NCBI GenBank assembly: GCA_037445085.1
Contig: JBBILG010000102.1
Location: 1-5,920, forward strand
Direction of reading: 5' to 3'
Length of the DNA stretch: 5,920 nucleotides
DNA from: JBBILG01 sp037445085
GTDB lineage: Bacteria; Pseudomonadota; Gammaproteobacteria; Burkholderiales; Methylophilaceae
Positions 5,053 through 5,920 of the stretch are shown piece by piece; positions within the stretch are counted from its first letter, which is position 1, and each line of letters opens with the position of its first letter. Under the pieces are notes generated by a model, which was not told where the DNA came from, did not search any database, and was given only the letters and a program-made list of their open reading frames with translations. The translations under genes and the position numbers were made by a program.

Positions 5053-5790
5053 ATGAGACGGACGGAGCTGTTACAGGAGATCCGGAAGATGAGATTCGAA
5101 GAAGCGTATGAAGGGTGGAACGCCGGGCGGCTGACGCAAGCCGAGGCGGCCCGGTTGCTGGGGGTATGCGAACGGTCGTTCCGTCGCTATCTGGTGCGAT
5201 TCGAAGCCGACGGGCTTGACGGTCTGATCGACCGCCGGCTGGAACAGATGTCGAACCGGCGGGCGCCGGTCGATGAAGTGTTGGCCCTGACCGATCTGTA
5301 CCGCCACCGGCACCGGGGCTGGAATGTTCGGCATTTCCATGTCTGGTACCGGCGTGACGGCGGCAGCCGGAGCTACAGTTGGGTGAAGAAGCACCTCCAG
5401 GCCGCCGGTCTGGTCGAGAAAGGGGAGAAGAAGGGGACGCATCGCAAGAAGCGGGAACGCCTGCCGCTGCCAGGGATGATGATCCACCAGGACGGCAGCC
5501 GGCATGCGTGGGTGCCGGAGCAGATGTGGGACCTGATCGTCACCATGGACGATGCCACCCGCGCGCATTACGACATGCGCTTCGTCGCAGAGGAAGGCAC
5601 CGCCAGCAGCTATCTGGGCATCCGCACGGTGATTCCAGCCGACAAACATCGCTGCAATTACGTCAAGACCAAGGTGCGGGTGCATCGCTATCCCGACAAC
5701 ACCCTGGCAATCTTCCATGGCCCGCGCCGGCTGGCCAGCTACACCACAGAAGGGAAACTGCTGACGACCGAGTTGAAACAGGCCGCCTGA
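5053..5790 (+). CDS. Shortened ISNCY-family transposase, in-frame deletion of the catalytic core
   Basis: Full proteins of this family cut and join DNA at the element's ends using a DDE catalytic triad, and are over 400 residues; this one has 245. The N-terminal part is intact: RRTELLQEIRKMRFEEAY, a helix-turn-helix at about residues 27-47 (LTQAEAARLLGVCERSFRRY), a linker, and the start of the integrase-like domain with HQDGS (first Asp) and WDLIVTMDDAT. After EEGTASSYLGIR (about base 5626) the sequence jumps directly to IPADKHRCNYVK, which belongs near the C-terminus in full proteins. The second Asp region (TDRGSHY in relatives) and the catalytic Glu region (EARGRSER) are gone. The reading frame survived the deletion, so a DNA-binding but catalytically dead protein may be made. 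It could compete with full transposase at the ends. Family assignment is by recalled similarity. Confidence 0.85.
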   Translation: MRRTELLQEIRKMRFEEAYEGWNAGRLTQAEAARLLGVCERSFRRYLVRFEADGLDGLIDRRLEQMSNRRAPVDEVLALTDLYRHRHRGWNVRHFHVWYRRDGGSRSYSWVKKHLQAAGLVEKGEKKGTHRKKRERLPLPGMMIHQDGSRHAWVPEQMWDLIVTMDDATRAHYDMRFVAEEGTASSYLGIRTVIPADKHRCNYVKTKVRVHRYPDNTLAIFHGPRRLASYTTEGKLLTTELKQAA

Positions 5791-5809
5791 ACCGTCCGCC
5801 AGGCGCGCC

Positions 5810-5864
5810 GCAGGGGGCGGAAACCGGCGCAGGGTGTCGCCCTCCGCCGCTTCCCGCCCCCTGC
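5810..5864. repeat. GC-rich inverted repeat in the right end of the insertion sequence
   Basis: GCAGGGGGCGG (5810-5820) is perfectly complementary to CCGCCCCCTGC (5854-5864), and the 33-base loop can form a smaller AGGG/CCCT hairpin. It follows the transposase stop by about 20 bases. No T run follows it on either strand, so it is not a standard terminator; it may limit transcription reading in or out of the element. Confidence 0.5.
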
Positions 5865-5886
5865 CAAAAAGCGGACAATTCAAAAA

Positions 5887-5901
5887 CTACAAAACCGGAC
5901 A
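5887..5901 (-). repeat. Right terminal inverted repeat of the insertion sequence
   Basis: Read on the minus strand it is TGTCCGGTTTTGTAG, differing from the left end at one base. The subterminal partner TGTCCG is at 5877-5872 on the same strand, matching the spacing of the left end to within one base. Confidence 0.75.
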
Positions 5902-5920
5902 GGTCTAAAAACCCGCAGCA

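Larger units (their letters stand above)
4992..5901 (+). mobile_element. Internally deleted ISNCY-type insertion sequence
   Basis: The ends carry a near-perfect 15-base inverted repeat: TGTCCGGATTTGTAG at 4992-5006, and the complement of TGTCCGGTTTTGTAG at 5887-5901, one mismatch. A second TGTCCG sits about 24-25 bases further in on each side (5017-5022 and 5872-5877). The only gene inside is a shortened transposase. From memory of the family, full elements are about 1.6 kb and this one is about 0.9 kb, so it is a deletion derivative that probably cannot move without a helper copy. I see no target-site duplication next to these ends, and the true boundary may lie a few bases further out. Confidence 0.75.

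Noticed and set aside
5071..5883. Minus-strand open frame through the insertion sequence
   Set aside because: The plus-strand frame is a recognisable transposase; the antisense frame also runs into the terminal repeat region.

Overview
The window looks like a stretch of a GC-rich Gram-negative chromosome, most likely a proteobacterium; a betaproteobacterium is my guess. The basis is the close match of its PqqA, PqqD and PqqE to proteobacterial forms, strong Shine-Dalgarno sites, compact overlapping genes, and an ISNCY-type insertion sequence. No rRNA or housekeeping marker is present, so the taxonomy is inference only.

Positions 1-194 hold no convincing gene and serve as the leader of a plus-strand cluster running to 4331. 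The first part is a pyrroloquinoline quinone (PQQ) start-up module. It comprises a 24-residue PqqA precursor peptide (195-269) with the Glu16/Tyr20 pair, a strong stem-loop (275-306), the peptide chaperone PqqD (326-610), and the radical-SAM enzyme PqqE (585-1722). As written, pqqE is split by a frameshift in a CG dinucleotide run near 1247-1257; both halves are otherwise well preserved. The pqqB and pqqC genes usually found between pqqA and pqqD are absent from this window.

Packed behind pqqE with overlaps or gaps of only 1-8 bases are four more genes. They are a 33-residue one-helix membrane peptide (1731-1832), a four-helix membrane protein resembling the membrane domain of PuuD-type urate oxidases (1834-2337), a SerC-like PLP aminotransferase (2315-3430), and a class 2 dihydroorotate dehydrogenase-like flavoprotein (3423-4331). 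The last two keep their cofactor-binding residues but have lost the residues that in SerC and PyrD recognise the phosphate or orotate substrate. They therefore look like primary-metabolism enzymes adapted to other substrates. Together with PqqA/D/E they may form an undescribed pathway acting on the cross-linked Glu-Tyr product or a related metabolite, coupled to the membrane. That link is a hypothesis drawn from gene order and residue changes.

A convergent minus-strand gene (4349-4849) encodes a 166-residue acidic protein of unknown function made of two tandem copies of a roughly 75-residue unit. It has a plausible promoter at 4930-4957. Beyond it lies a shortened ISNCY-type insertion sequence (about 4992-5901). 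It has inverted ends, subterminal TGTCCG repeats, and a transposase reading frame (5053-5790) from which most of the catalytic core has been removed in frame.
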